Assembly (NCBI RefSeq): GCF_000471905.2
Contig: NW_006498122.1
Coordinates: forward strand, 2,045,323 to 2,109,322
Direction: 5' to 3'
From: Amborella trichopoda
Lineage: Eukaryota > Streptophyta > Magnoliopsida > Amborellales > Amborellaceae
DNA length: 64,000 bases
Positions 1 through 20,930 of this stretch are shown in pieces (the stretch's first letter is position 1; each line of letters opens with the position of its first letter). Under the pieces are notes generated by a model. The model searched no databases, was not told where the DNA came from, and was given only the letters and a program-made list of their open reading frames with translations. Both the position numbers and the translations under genes were made by a program.

Positions 1-90
1 AACTAACTACTAACGTAACGAACGTAATAACGTACTAACAACAAAGTAAATAAAGTAGTACGTATACGTACGTACGTCTTCGTCTACTAA

Positions 91-93
91 CTA

Positions 94-145
<52 letters not shown>
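91..145. repeat. (TC)n microsatellite
   Basis: About 26 uninterrupted TC dinucleotides follow an ACGT-rich stretch at 55-80. It is a simple sequence repeat with no coding content. Confidence 0.9.
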
Positions 146-148
<3 letters not shown>

Positions 149-314
149 CAGGGAAACGCACACATTGGAATGCCATATTCCAGTGTAGTCATAATGTGAG
201 TAACAAATCCATGACTTTCTCTCCCTCTCTCTCTTGCAGTAATGATACTACTCTCACTCATATGATTGGAATAACATATCCAAAACTTATCTCTCCCTCT
301 TTTTTAAGGGTGAG

Positions 315-690
315 GTTTGAATACGGTGAAATCCTTAAACAATCACGGTAAGGTACACTTCAAAATCTCATTATAAGATTTATTTTAGGTGTCAAACTCT
401 TATGAGCACCTTAAAATGTTTTTTTCATCTCTATTATGAAATTGAAAGCTCTAAAAATAGTGTAGATCTAACAAATCTATGACCCTCAAATAACTTGATA
501 ATGGATGGTCTAGATTATGTATTAGACAATATACTATTATTAATACTTAAAATTAATCTTTTCTTTCATATTCATATATATCGAATTGGAAGATTTTCTA
601 ATAACAAATCAATATTTTCCTCTACGTTTTGAGTTGCACCTTATTTGTACAATATAAGGTTGACACCTTTTTTAATTGAGCACTTTTTTT
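315..690 (-). mobile_element. MITE family A copy (reverse, decayed)
   Basis: The sequence matches, in reverse orientation and with much decay, the roughly 390-bp element repeated at 48.2, 48.6, 30.4, 50.3, 57.4 and 62.7 kb. It runs from the 'TTAAACAATC' end to the 'TTGACACC...TATAAACTTTTTCC' end and shares the central block about a 'GATGGTCTAGATTATGTATT' core. No coding capacity is visible. The classification as a MITE is inferred from length, copy number and lack of ORFs. Confidence 0.5.
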
Positions 691-799
691 TTTTATATTG
701 ATCACTTTTTTTTTTTTATTGAACACTTTTTCTTTTTTTTTTTTATTGAGCACTTTTTTTTTTGTTTTTTCCAACTAATATAAGGTTGACACCTTATAT

Positions 800-1305
800 A
801 AACTTTTTCCCTCTTTTAATTGAAAAAGTTTCTATATTTCTCATGTATGAAAGATATACTGCCCCCAACCAACCATCCAATTTTGATCAAGACCGTTTGA
901 TCTTAAATAAAATGCATCAACTTATTTCATTTTTACTTTTTTTCTACAAATTATATAAACATGAAATTTGATACATATGATCGTCTCAATAGAGCACATC
1001 TAAAAAAAAATATTAAAAAATACTTTGGATAAAATAAAATGACCAAATTACCCCAAAAATTTTTAGGACATTTTGATCACTTTATTTTATTGAATTTTTT
1101 TTTTTCATTTTTTTACAAATGAGAGTTTCAGAGAGAAGTGGATGCCCAAATTTTAGTATTAAACCATTTTATAAAATAAAATAAAAATAAAAATAAAATA
1201 ATGTAGACACATGACATTAAGATTGAGGCCATCTCAAATATCCATTCAGAATGGACGTTTGGATAGGGAAAGTATAAAAGCTCAAACGTTAGAGGGCGTA
1301 CATAA
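800..1305. mobile_element. MITE-like element, family E type
   Basis: The block has the same internal order as the element at 27821-28345: CCCCCAACC..., a 'TTTGATACATATGATCGTCTC' stretch (compare the 'TTAGTACGTATCATC' stretch there), then 'CATTTTGATCACTTTATTTTATT', and finally 'GTAGACACATGACATTAAG' followed by a TGGACGTTTGGATAG end. It is non-coding. Boundaries are approximate because the termini are eroded. Confidence 0.45.
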
Positions 1306-1309
1306 AGCT

Positions 1310-2213
1310 CGCCCAGCGAGTATTAGTAAGGTAGCCCAGTGAGTATCAGTATCGTATCCAAATTTTCTCTTGCACACATTGGAGTACAATATTTCAAATC
1401 CTCGCATTGCAATGCAACATTCCTGTCTCTCTCCTTGGAGTAAGTATTACAAAACCCGCCAAGGCAGTGTGCTTCATTAATGTCCCATGTTCATTATCGA
1501 GTACCATATTTCAAATCCTCTCCTTGCAATCGTGCCAGACTCTCTCTCTCTCTCTCTCTCTCTCTGGAGCACCATGTTACATACTGGCATATCCTAGCTG
1601 TGCCCCTTCACATTTCAAATCCTCATTGCATCCCTCTCCCCCTTGCAGTGTCAATTAAATGAGAAATTTATTGAATTAATCACCCTACCCAGATTCTTTG
1701 ATTGAATTTAAAGATACCAAGATACCAGGTATAATTGCAAATGGGGTGGAAAATACTTCCATCTCTTACAGGTATCTTAATAAATTCCTCTATTCAAACC
1801 CATCTTTCAAATAAATTCCTCTATTCAAATCCATCGCTCAATAAATTCTTTTATTCAAATCCATCCCCCCACCCCCCTCTCTCTCTCTCTCACACACACA
1901 CACAGCCACCAATGGGAAGCAACATAGCGCATGATGTAAACAGTCAGAGAAAACGGAAGGTTTTCATACTGAAGCGAAAAACGAGAAACAACCCGAAAAT
2001 GAAAAAGCACCCACAAGTACATAACTTTGCTATCCAGCCACCGTATCAAAAGCATCCATTCTCTTTCCTTTTACTCTTTTTCTGCGTGGGGTCTTTACGG
2101 AAAATCAGAAAGTAACAAGAAACACACCAATGTCCTTCACCATACTAATGGAAACCACCATCTTTTCCCCAGATTCTTCTTTTACTAAATTTATCAGTTT
2201 TCATGCTTATTTT
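1310..2213. other. Intergenic / 3' flank of the E2 gene
   Basis: This lies downstream of the E2 stop codon on the minus strand. It holds CT microsatellites (1539-1565, 1878-1906) and imperfect repeats around 'ATATTTCAAATCCTC' (three copies at about 1389, 1508 and 1611). The E2 3' UTR must lie in the upper part. A minus-strand AATAAA reads at about 1667-1672, but the polyadenylation point cannot be placed. No protein gene is seen. Confidence 0.5.
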
Positions 2214-11051
<8,838 letters not shown>

Positions 11052-12240
11052 TGAAAGAGCTGGATATAAATTGGAAAAATCAAAAAAAAATTCAGAGTAC
11101 AGAATAAAGACAATGCCATACAACAAGACTACAAGAATTCTCAATAATTAAACCAAATTGAAACACATGACATAGTTAAGAAGAAAACAAAATGACCAAT
11201 AACCGTACTCAACCAAATGAATAACCAAAACACAAGAAAAAATGTACAAAAAAAGACTCGAACAGTAATCGAGTACATGAATGATGAACTACAATTCAAA
11301 TAAATAATAATGAAAAAGTCAAACATCTGAATGATTTTAGCTAAAATCAAAACCATGATTTTGCAAAAAGGACCATTTCAGATACCATAAAAACCCAAGG
11401 CAGAGTATGTAAACACAATAAAAGAGATAATAACGCAGAATAACAACAATAGCAACAAAATGAATCCATAAACAATAGTCACAGGCAGAATAAGCGCCCA
11501 TGGTCACAGTATAAAAAAGGTAAGTCCACCCAAATGTTACAGAAAACGTAAACAAAACAGAAACAACCCAGAAAATTGAAGTCAGAAAGAGAAGGAGATA
11601 CAAAGAGAGAGATGGACCTAGGTTTTCAAACCAGATCAAACCCAAATTAGCAATTAGAGCACTCTGTAGTTTCAAAATCAAATGCCTGATATAGGATTCA
11701 ACACAACAGGAAAACACTACATTCCACCCAATGCTATGAAGGTTAAACGCCTAAATGACAGTTAAGATAACAGAGAAACCCTGAACTTATCCACAAGACA
11801 AATAAATCCCACTAGTCCCATATCAGATGATAGTCCGACAAATTGAATAACCACACAAGAAGAAACCCTAACTTCTTTCAAACAAAACGTACATGTGAAG
11901 GCAGGAATATATACCAAATCGCAAACTAAGGTAAAACAGCCATATCTTTTCCTTCCTTTTACCACAAAAGGAAATCCCAAAAAGCATAAAACTAGAAAAG
12001 GAGACTAATACAACACGATCAAACCAGTAAACCAATATTTCTCCCGTACACTGAAACCCTGATTCAAACCCTAAATACAACAACAAAAAGGCAGGAAGAC
12101 CGTAGCTCTACAAACATGAAGAGCACAGAGAGAGAGAGAGAGAGATAGAGAGAGAATCTACGGAGAAAAATATCAACAAAAAGCACGAAAAGCCTGCAAT
12201 GGAAATACTGCAAGAAAGGGGGGAGAAATGCAGCCCTGAC

Positions 12241-12415
12241 CTTTCTAGAGAGAGAAGCAGGACGTAAAGGCGAAGGGATCCAATTTCAGAGAGAGAAAAC
12301 GGGGTGGGTTCTTTAGAGAGAGAAAATTCTTGTGGTCTCGGCAAAAATGGAGCGAGGCGAGACCTCCACCAAATCCAAGAGCAAACCCCCCCTTCCGATC
12401 CCACAAATTCGCAGG
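12241..12415 (-). other. E2 gene 5' untranslated exon and leader intron
   Basis: Reading the minus strand, a purine/pyrimidine-rich leader ends with an AAAG|GTCAGG donor at 12241/12240. An acceptor TATATCCAG|CTCTTTCA lies 8 nt before the start codon (11060/11059). This gives a leader intron of about 1.18 kb. Arabidopsis UBC8-type genes are known to carry an intron in the leader, which supports the reading. The transcription start is inferred from the TATA box and is uncertain by some tens of bases. Confidence 0.6.
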
Positions 12416-12439
12416 GCCTGTAAAAATACGCTCTCCTGG

Positions 12440-12450
12440 TCTTTTATAGT
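12440..12450 (-). promoter_or_regulatory. TATA box of the E2 gene
   Basis: The minus strand reads GACTATAAAAGACC here. This is a good plant TATA element about 25-35 bp upstream of the purine-rich leader and 200 bp upstream of the leader donor site. Confidence 0.6.
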
Positions 12451-13650
12451 CGAATAATGACTATCTTTCCCCTAGTCTTTTTCCCAAAAGACGTAACCAT
12501 TCTTATCGATTCGTGGTCTACAAATGTCCAGCTCTTTGTAGAAATACCAAGTTGGCCCCGGCTAGGTGGTCCCCTGCGTGAGGCCTACGATGTGGTCCTG
12601 CGCCCAATACATATCGAGCTTTCTTTTTTTTCTTTTTTTTTTTCTTTTTTTTTTTAATCCTCAAATTTTTGGTATTAACTTTCTCAAAAATTTCTAACAA
12701 CAAAAATAATGAAAATAGTGATGTTGAATTTGATCTCTCATGACTGTGTGTTTATCCTTGTGTCTTGAAAATGCAGTGGCCTAGATTGAGAATCACCAAT
12801 TTGGAATAGAAATTGATGTGTTTTTTTGTCAGAACCGATTGGCCATTCAAATGGACTCTCTTGGTTCCATCAAGGAACTTGACAAGTCTGTCAAGAAATC
12901 GGGTGATTTGTATTAAATTACTAACTGAATCACCAAGTTGCCACACATTATATTTTTTTGCTATTTTTTATTTTTATGGATTGATTATCACACCATAGAA
13001 TTGGTATGCCAATACAGATCGAATTTCAGAAAAGTCGATTCATCTGGCTGGTCCAGGTTTTCAAACACTATATGTAGACGCCGTTGGGCCTTTCGCCATC
13101 CGGTAGGCTTTATGCTTTGAGCAGTATGACAAGGCCTGCAATCCCGTCTAGGAAGAATGGTTCACTCGGTTTTAAGGAAAGGCGAGTTCACCAAGTCAAT
13201 CCAGGTTTTAATGACATTGCCCACGAGCTGGAACCATGCCACCGGCTTTCTATTTCAATCAGCATGGCAAGGCCTTTGGGCCACTCGAATTCTTGGCATG
13301 GCCACAAAAAAATATTTCCATTTATGTTTTAGTTATTGAAATTTGTTATGTATTAATTTGTATTAAATTTTATACTCCAAATGGGTCAAGCTCTGACACC
13401 ATATTATAATTCAACCCAGTACTGGCCCTATCCCACACAATTTTGGGTTGGGCTCTGGGCCAAAGCTAGCCTGGACTATTAGCAGCCCTATTGATGGATG
13501 GTTTATAGTACAAGGTTTTTTTTTTTTTCAATTTTTCAAGTTTAAGAAGTCGCGTCTTTTTTTTGGGTTTTGAATCTTGCAATTGATGGTAAGTGTAGCA
13601 AGACTGCTGCATGTCATCTTTGCCGCTTTGAAGCTAATTCGCCACTTTAA
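12451..13650. other. Intergenic, no gene recognised
   Basis: This holds a T-rich tract (12621-12656) and a GGCC-rich fragment of repeat family G near 13380-13490 (GGGTTGGGCTCTGGGCC). The 13040-13330 stretch is more GC-rich and contains two 'CATGGCAAGGCC'-like blocks, but no protein family was recognised in any frame. Confidence 0.4.
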
Positions 13651-14110
13651 AAAAACAAAAAAAAATGTATATATATATATATATATATATATAGAAAGAA
13701 AATACTAACTTGTTATCCAAGTCAATAATAGTTTTAATATTATATTTACTACTCAAGTCTATATATATATATATATATATACGTAAAAACTAANNNNNNN
13801 NNNNNNNNNNNNNNNNNNNNNNNNNNNNNNNNNNNNNNNNNNNNNNNNNNNNNNNNNNNNNNNNNNNNNNNNNNNNNNNNNNNNNNNNNNNNNNNNNNNN
13901 NNNNNNNNNNNNNNNNNNNNNNNNNNNNNNNNNNNNNNNNNNNNNNNNNNNNNNNNNNNNNNNNNNNNNNNNNNNNNNNNNNNNNNNNNNNNNNNNNNNN
14001 NNNNNNNNNNNNNNTACTCAAGTACTATATATATATATATATATATCGAAAAAAAAATCTAACTTTGTTATCCAAGTCGATAAATAGTTTCTTGAAATTA
14101 TATTTTACGC
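13651..14110. repeat. Tandem repeat with (TA)n, interrupted by an assembly gap
   Basis: Units of roughly 100 bp consist of a (TA)n run, then 'AACTTGTTATCCAAGTC', then 'ATTATATTTACTACTCAAGT'. They occur on both sides of the N run at 13794-14014, so the gap sits inside the array and its true length is unknown. Confidence 0.7.
13794..14014. other. Assembly gap (N)
   Basis: A run of 221 Ns. Confidence 0.99.
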
Positions 14111-14689
14111 TCAAGTCTCCCCTTTTTGAGATAGTACAAGTTGAATTTTATCTTTTTTATTTGTATAAAATAAATGTGCTTATTATCTTTTTATTTTTTA
14201 TAAAATAAACATGCTTATTTTGAAATTTTGATAATAAAAATATATTTTCTGTTGATTTCTATTGTTAGTTTTTGTATTCTTTGGCTTAATTGGACCGACG
14301 ATTGGGATTCAGTTTTAAGGGCTCTTGTTTTTATTGAAAAGTTTGAGCCCTCGAATTTTACTAAGAATAAGATTGAAAGATAGAGCTAGATGGATGGATT
14401 TCACATTTTTTCTCGGTTTGTATTAGCGGTTTTTCTCATCAACTATACAATCAATAAAAGAATATAAGGGATAATGATGATGTATTACTTTTGCATTATA
14501 TTTTTTAATGCAATATTAATTTGGCATTATAATGGGCATATCAAATATCTTATGTTTGATTACCAGGAAATACCAAAGATACCACACTTTTGATATCTTA
14601 GGTAGAAAATCCAAACAAATGGAGAGATTGAGGAAAATGTCACACATAAAATTAGAGCTGGGTGGGAAGAGAAATTGAGAAAGATATCA

Positions 14690-15195
14690 CACACAAAATT
14701 AGAGCTGGATAGGAGGAGCGGAAATGTACAATCGAAATTTTATGTGATTGCCGCATACCATGAAGTTGAAGGGCAAATTCTATAGGACAGTTGTGAGACC
14801 AACTTTGTTTTATGGGGTAAAATGTTGAGTGGTTAAAAAACAATATACCCATAAAACAAATGTAACAGAGATGATGATGTTCAGATGGATGTGTGACAAG
14901 ACAATAAAAGATAGAATTCAAAATTAATCTATTCGAACAAATTTAGGTGTGGCACCAATAGAAGTTAAGATGAGAGAGAACAGATTTAGGTGGGCTAGCC
15001 ATATGTGGCGCAAACCCAGCACAATACCTGTTAAGAAGTATGAGTTAGTTCAAGTGAAAGGTTCTAGTGATAAAATATATCGAGACTTATGGCCTCATTG
15101 AGGGTATGACCCTTAATATAGTAGAATGGCGGTCCACGATTCATGTAGTCAACCCCAATTAATTAGAAAAAAGCTATGATGATGATGATGAAATG
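14690..15195 (+). mobile_element. LINE retrotransposon 3' end, 5'-truncated and decayed
   Basis: Three-frame reading gives broken fragments of the C-terminal part of a plant LINE ORF2: MKLKGKFYRTVVRPTLFYG, then MFRWMCDKTIKDRIQN, then LGVAPIEVKMRENRFRWASH. This order (KLKGKFYR..RP..LYG, MLRWMCG.TR.DRIRN, GVAPI..KMRE.RLRWFGH) is characteristic of the region downstream of the reverse transcriptase. Stops and frameshifts break it. The element ends with CCCAATTAATT...AAAGC followed by (TGA)n at about 15170-15190. Confidence 0.8.
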
Positions 15196-15844
15196 TCTTG
15201 TGTCTTATAGCGGTACTTTGAGTTTTATTTATTTTTTAGCTGGATGAGTCAGGTTTTTACCTTTGTAATGGTTTTCAGCATTTCATTTGAATATATAAAT
15301 TCCATATGAGAAATATATCATAACACCTATAAGAGATGAGCTATTCAATGTTTTTTCCCATTTGCAAATATTATCGTTCAAGCTATTGTGTTTTTTATGG
15401 GTATTTTGAAATTAAATTAAACGATACGGATAAAGTACCAATTTATATTTAGGTAATTTGATAAATTTCCCAATTCTAAATACGAAGGTATAACTGCTTT
15501 TATAAAAATCATGACCATCAGATAAGAATTTGAATATCTTCACAATATATTCAATCTATGCACAAGGTTGAAAAACTAGCTCTTCCTGCATCTTTGTTAT
15601 TAGATACATTACCCTTATTGCTACCGGTGATAGTGATTGAAAACTTGGCTAGCCGACTTAGAATTGTCTTTGTCAATTCAAACTTGATGCATTCCTGATT
15701 CTAGATGCTCATAACTTGGGGAATTGTCCAAGATGTCCATTATCGGACAAATATAGTGAATAGCCCTTGGTTTGTCATAGGGAATCAAGTAATTTTTTAT
15801 TTGTATTTTTTTATGATCTTAGAGTAGAAGAGTGGATCAGGATT

Positions 15845-15893
15845 CATGTAGCTGACTCCAAATAATTGAAAAAACATACTAATGATGATGGTG
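15845..15893 (+). mobile_element. LINE tail fragment with (TGA)n end
   Basis: The motif 'TGACTCCAAATAATTGAAA' followed by AACATACTAATGATGATGG repeats the terminus of the LINE at 14.7-15.2 kb and of the fragments at 35.6 and 41.6 kb. Only the extreme 3' end is present. Confidence 0.5.
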
Positions 15894-16049
15894 CTTCTTT
15901 CATGATCTTTTTATTCTCTTTACGAAGTGTGGTAACTTGCCCAAGACCATCACGTCGACTTGGATTGGCAAGGGCTTGAATCATCACGTAACTCCTATTT
16001 CTAGACTACAATTGCAACTATGTTATGAATTTGTGTTTATACTTGGGGA

Positions 16050-16390
16050 ATATATACGACGAGACCATTTATTTTTGGACCCAGTTTCTATGCGGCCAAG
16101 GCCGCATATGTAAAAATGTGGGCTTAGTAATATATCTATTTTTGAGATGAAATTGTTTACTTAATTTTTAAGGACATGTAATCTCTAGCATGGAGATCAT
16201 GAATATGAAAAAATAAGCAATTTTTAAAAATTAAAAATAATAATTATAGTAAGAAAACATTTGGACCGTTAGTTTTCATTGTTTTTAAATGGAACACCTA
16301 CTTGCATCCATCTTTAAGATGGATGCTTTACACTTTTTGGACTGCATATGTAGTCATGCAGTTCAGCCCGCATGAAACAAAATTTCTCTA
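16050..16390 (+). mobile_element. MITE family B copy
   Basis: It starts near TTTCTATGCGGCCAAGGCCGC and ends near TGCAGTTCAGCCCGCATGAAA. The interior has 'CATTTGGACCGTTAGTTTTC' and 'CATCCATCTTTAAGATGGATG', the latter a 20-base palindrome-like block. A second copy lies in the opposite orientation at 30030-30345. Confidence 0.6.
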
Positions 16391-16399
16391 TTTTTTGTA

Positions 16400-16600
16400 C
16401 AAAAAAGCCACAATTATTATTGTCTGTTAGATGTAAAATTTGGAGGCAAATGTGTCATTAATCATGCACAAAGTTCAAAATATAGTTTCTTGAACCATGT
16501 GACACATTTTATGATGTCAGATTTCACGTTTAATGATTATAAGTGATTGTGACGTCCTTATATCAAATGTAAACGGTTTTATATTATCCAATCCCTTACA
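16400..16600. mobile_element. MITE family D, diverged copy
   Basis: Shared blocks 'CTGTTAGATGTAAAATTTGG', 'GATGTCAGATTTCACGTTTAA' region and 'GTGATTGTGACGTCCTTATAT' match the other D copies. The left terminus is not clear. Confidence 0.35.
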
Positions 16601-17825
16601 CTAATGTTTTTGACATGTGCTCTGCTAAAAAAAGGTCATACATCTAAACTAAACAAAGCCAGAAAATTTTCCTATTGGACCATAACTTCTAAAACCAGAC
16701 AATTAGTAGGTAAAATAGGGCTAAAAATGTATTGAACTGATTGGTTCATCAATTCCCCATAGTATCTAAGACAATACCGAAAAGATGGACATCCCTATTG
16801 ACCCAATCTAGTCAAGTGATACATTGACTAGGAACCGACAATTTTGACTATGGACCCATTAATTAGGCATCAAATTGCAAGGCTCGCCTAGCCTTTTTGA
16901 ACAAAACACAAGAAGTCCAATTGGTAGGGTCTCATGGTTTAATTGGGACCTTGGGACACCATTGCTAAGCACTCTGTTTGAACCCAACATAAATGTTGGA
17001 CTAGACCAATTCAACATGGCTCTAGATGTTTGAATAAGAACCTGGCCAATATTAATTTGAGAGGACTCAAGGCCACATAATCCGACCATGCATCCTTCAA
17101 ACTCGAATCACTATAAGTGAATTTATCTCTATAATGAAGCCAAAAGATTACTGGCTCATGCGGGAGCATATCGTACATTCACTTCCTTGGATAAAACCTA
17201 CATTAGAGTATATGTCTTTAAAATGTAGGTCTGAAACCCCGTATCAGCTACATCAGCCCTAAATATTTTGGGTACTATGAGTTTAGGCACCCCCAAATTT
17301 AAAACATGTATGCAGTCCGGATCATCCACCTACTAATTCTGATCCGGATGTCAGATCAACATTCTAATTTGGACAAATCGGCTACCCGACAAACTCAAAA
17401 GAAAAAAAAAAGACGAAAAGAAGATGAATGATGATTTTTGTTTTATGATATTTCTTTTATGTTTAAACCAAGTGGAAGCGTTATTAACTGTCATTTCTTT
17501 CGGGGTTGTATGATTGTGACAAGGAACAGACAATTCTCGATCCAGATTAACATGTACTAGATTGATGATTGTTGAATCAGCACCACATGTAACTAACACA
17601 AGCTCAATATTATTTCAAAGAATATCATGTATGGTGCACTCTATTGGGAGTACTGCACTAGGCATTTAGTCCACAAGGCAAATAAAAACCTCCTAATATT
17701 TTTGTTTGGTAATTTCTGGGAAGGCATGGGCATTTTCCTCTTTATTTTGTTTTTTATGGGAATTTGGGGAAAGAACCGGCCTAAGGATAATAATTAAAGA
17801 CAAGTATTGCTTAGCCGTAACGCGA
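16600..17825. other. Intergenic, no gene recognised
   Basis: AT-rich sequence without a recognisable protein, RNA gene or clear repeat structure in either strand. Confidence 0.35.
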
Positions 17826-17901
17826 TCATGATTAGGGAGGTATCCACGTGCGACGCTTTTACGTCATGATTAGGGAGGTATCCACGTGCGACGCTTTTAC
17901 G
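17826..17901. repeat. 38-bp unit duplicated in tandem, carrying G-box and ACGT cores
   Basis: Two identical copies (17826-17863, 17864-17901) each contain TATCCACGTGCGACG (a CACGTG G-box) and TTTTACG. The junction forms ACGTCA. Plant bZIP and bHLH factors bind such cores. The unit is 4.3 kb from the nearest start codon (NHL gene at 22204), so a promoter role is only a possibility. Confidence 0.75.
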
Positions 17902-18900
17902 TAAATAACTAAACTACCCTCGAGTCAATGGAGCGTGACCTCAATGTGATCGTTGGGCTAAAAGAGGCGTATGCGTACCACCAACGCGGACTGCGTTCTA
18001 AATGTTAGGGACAAAATAGTAATTTTGTGTAAAATATAATTTATAAAATCCTCTTACGCCCATATGTATTAGATAAGATCTCAAAAGATCACTTTTACAT
18101 ATATCTCTAGAACAAGCCAAATCTCCTATACCGCCTATCGGTCAAATTTAATGGTGATCATTTAAAATCCTACATGCATGTGTGTGATGGTCTCGTGAGA
18201 TCGTTATATGGATCATTTTATCTTTGGTAGTTTCAATTAATCTTACTATTAGATATGAAATTAATGTTAGCATTTATTTCATTGATCACGTTCAAACTTT
18301 AAAAAAAAATAAAAAATTTTCGAACTTTGTTACACAATTAATCTATCAAATTTCACATCACATACAAAGTCGAGAATAAATAATGACTTGGATCTCAACA
18401 CTTGAAGTGACTTTGGTCTCTTTTCTATTATTATTTTTAAATAATAGTACGAATTCATTTGGTGAAATATGAAGTAATTTGACACCTCTAATTTTCAATC
18501 TCGGAGAGAGAGGGTAAAATTGAAATACAAATTAATAGCCAAAAAAAAAATATTTACAACACGCAAAAATTAAGATTACTTTTCGTAATTACAATGTTTA
18601 TACGGGTAAATTTCTAAAAACATTAAACATATTTCGATGAGTCTCCATAAAAGTTATGGATCATCTTAGTCAAGCTTAAACCAAATAAATTTAAGAGTAA
18701 AATAAAGGCCCTTCAAGGCTTCAACTAGTTGGCAAGTTAGACTTTCCCAGGGTACGTTTGTTTGCCGGAAGATAAAATGTTCCCCGAAAAAAAAAAAGTT
18801 CTCATTTGTTGAGAAGGCCATTTATTTATTCGGGAAGGTTAAAATAAATTATGAGTATTGTGTTGGATAACCAGCTGGAATTTAAGGAAGTTCTAATAAA

Positions 18901-19370
18901 TGCTTTATCTACTTCCGCAAAGACATTTTAAGCAAGCAAATAACACCATAATGATATCAAAATTAAATAAAAAACAATGCGTTAAATACTGTTGCATATT
19001 CAATAGCATGTGGCCACTTATTACACATATTTAGCGCCAATATTTGACTCAAAATGAGATCAAATGGTGCTTGATCTACTTCTGCAAATCAATGACATTC
19101 TAAGCAAGCCAATTACATCGTAATGATATCAAAATTAGATAAAAAAACAATGTGTTAAACACTGTTGTATATTCAGCAGCATATGGCCAATTATCACACA
19201 CATTGACCACTAAAATTTGCTTCAAAATGAGATCAAATGATACTTGATCTACTCTCGCAAACCAATGACATTATAATGATATTAAAATCAAATAAAACAT
19301 AGTGTGTTAAACAGTGATGCATATAGCCAATTATCACACACATTGAGCACCAAGATTTGACTAAATAAAT
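18901..19370. repeat. Diverged tandem repeat, about 170 bp x 3
   Basis: The marker 'CTTGATCTACTTCTGCAA' (with variants) recurs at 18901, 19068 and 19241. In each unit it is followed by CCATAATGATATCAAAATTA, CAATGTGTTAAACACTGTTG, GGCCAATTATCACACAC and CAAAATGAGATCAAATG. Spacing is 167 and 173 bp. Units are diverged and non-coding. Confidence 0.75.
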
Positions 19371-20214
19371 GAATGAAGAGAGAAAGTCAGTTGCAGACTT
19401 CAGAATAAAGGTACAAACCGAAGTCAATAAAATGATATGTCGATTTACTTAAGCCCTGAAAACCCCAAAATCAATAAGAATGAACTCTTAGTTTGATTAA
19501 GCCCTGTAAACCACAAACCAAATTTTATTCCAAATGAGTAATCATGCAAACGGACAGAGTTCATAATAGATAAAAATTTAACTAACAAAAATAAGAAGAG
19601 ATCAAAGCCAATATGCATATGTACAACAATGAATTTAAACAATACAAATAATCCATAACAAATTATAGGAAACCAAGAAAAATAAAATAGTCACAAAGCA
19701 AATAACCATAGGAAAAGAAATGATTTAATAAAAAAAAACACTCAGAAAAAAAAAAAAAAAATTGAATCACCATGATTCATTGAATGTATATCTTGTATAA
19801 AACTGAATCACACTGATTAGTTTTCTCACTCTAGAAAATGTCTCAAGCTGTCTCTTGTAGGTCAGGAAATATAGAATATTAAAACCGTGAGCCTTTCAGG
19901 CTATGTAACCAAAAATAAAATAAAAATGGGGATAATCCCTGCAGGTGACCGCTAGTTATTGGAAGATCAATGAAACAAAATATATATATATGGATAACTG
20001 CAGTAGTAAAAAGGAAGAAAACAACGTACCCATATTTTTATTTTTGTCAATATCTTTTACCCTTTTATTGTAAAACCCTAAAAAGAAATCCGACAGAGTT
20101 CAGAAAAATGAAACAATAGTTTCAAAAAATCACTCAAAATAGTCAGATAAAAAAATGGCCTCTTTAGAAATTGTTGATTTCTTAATAAATATAATAGAAA
20201 CCAGCATTTCCAGC

Positions 20215-20510
20215 ATTTGTAGGAAGGGAATAGATCGCCGGGAGAGGGATAGAGAGAGACAGGGAGAGAAAGAGATGGAATAGATTAGAGAGAGGAATCA
20301 AAGGCAGAGGGGATGAAAGATCACAAATGAAAGAGAAGAGAGATTGTAGAGATATCAGAGGGAGAGAGGATCAGAGAGAAGATGAAGGAGAGGACAGGAA
20401 GGAGAAGAGCATTGGTTGGATGCAGGTGCGAGAGAGACAGATAAGCTTGGAGGCAGGCAATGGGCTTCTGAGCTTGGAGGCTGCGATGCTAGGGTTGAGA
20501 TTGTATAGGA
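20215..20510. other. Purine-rich (GAGAGA) region, possible transcript leader
   Basis: A GA-rich block with many GAGAG runs and a readable but low-complexity plus-strand frame. It resembles plant 5' leader sequence, yet no exon of a recognisable protein follows. I do not call a gene. Confidence 0.25.
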
Positions 20511-20555
20511 AACAAAACCATTGCGGAAAAAGTTCTCAATCTCTCCTTTTCTTTT

Positions 20556-20930
20556 AGGGAAAAGTTTATATAGAGCCCAGGTTTTAAACTTCTCAAAACT
20601 TTCATTCGGAAGAGGTTGTTTTGCTGTTCAAATATCTTCAAATCGATCATCCAGACATCAAGATGCATATACACGAGAAAAAAATAAATTTCAAGTTTTG
20701 AAAATAATATGTTTTGCAACGTATTTTTTGGCCGTCAATCTTTAAGATTTTCAAGTTTTTATAAATCAGTTGATTTATACTATTTTTTAAACTTTAAATT
20801 TTTAAAATAAATATAAAATATAGTTTAAAGCTATTATAAAGATTTTCAATATTAAAATCGATACTATTTGAAGGTAGGCTTTAATTTGATTGTTTAGAGC
20901 CTAGGCTCTATACAAACCGTACCTTTTTTT
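20556..20930 (+). mobile_element. MITE family A copy (forward)
   Basis: It begins GGAAAAGTTTATATAGAGCC, has the internal 'CATCAAGATGCATATACACG', 'CCGTCAATCTTTAAGATTTTC' and 'TTTGAAGGTAGGCTTTAATT' blocks, and ends with GATTGTTTAGAGCCTAGGCTC + TATACAAACCGTACC. The closest relative in the window is the copy at 57418-57800. Confidence 0.75.

Noticed and set aside
1855..2055. Minus-strand open frame downstream of the E2 gene
   Set aside because: Composition follows the CT/CA simple repeats; no domain and it lies in the probable 3' UTR.
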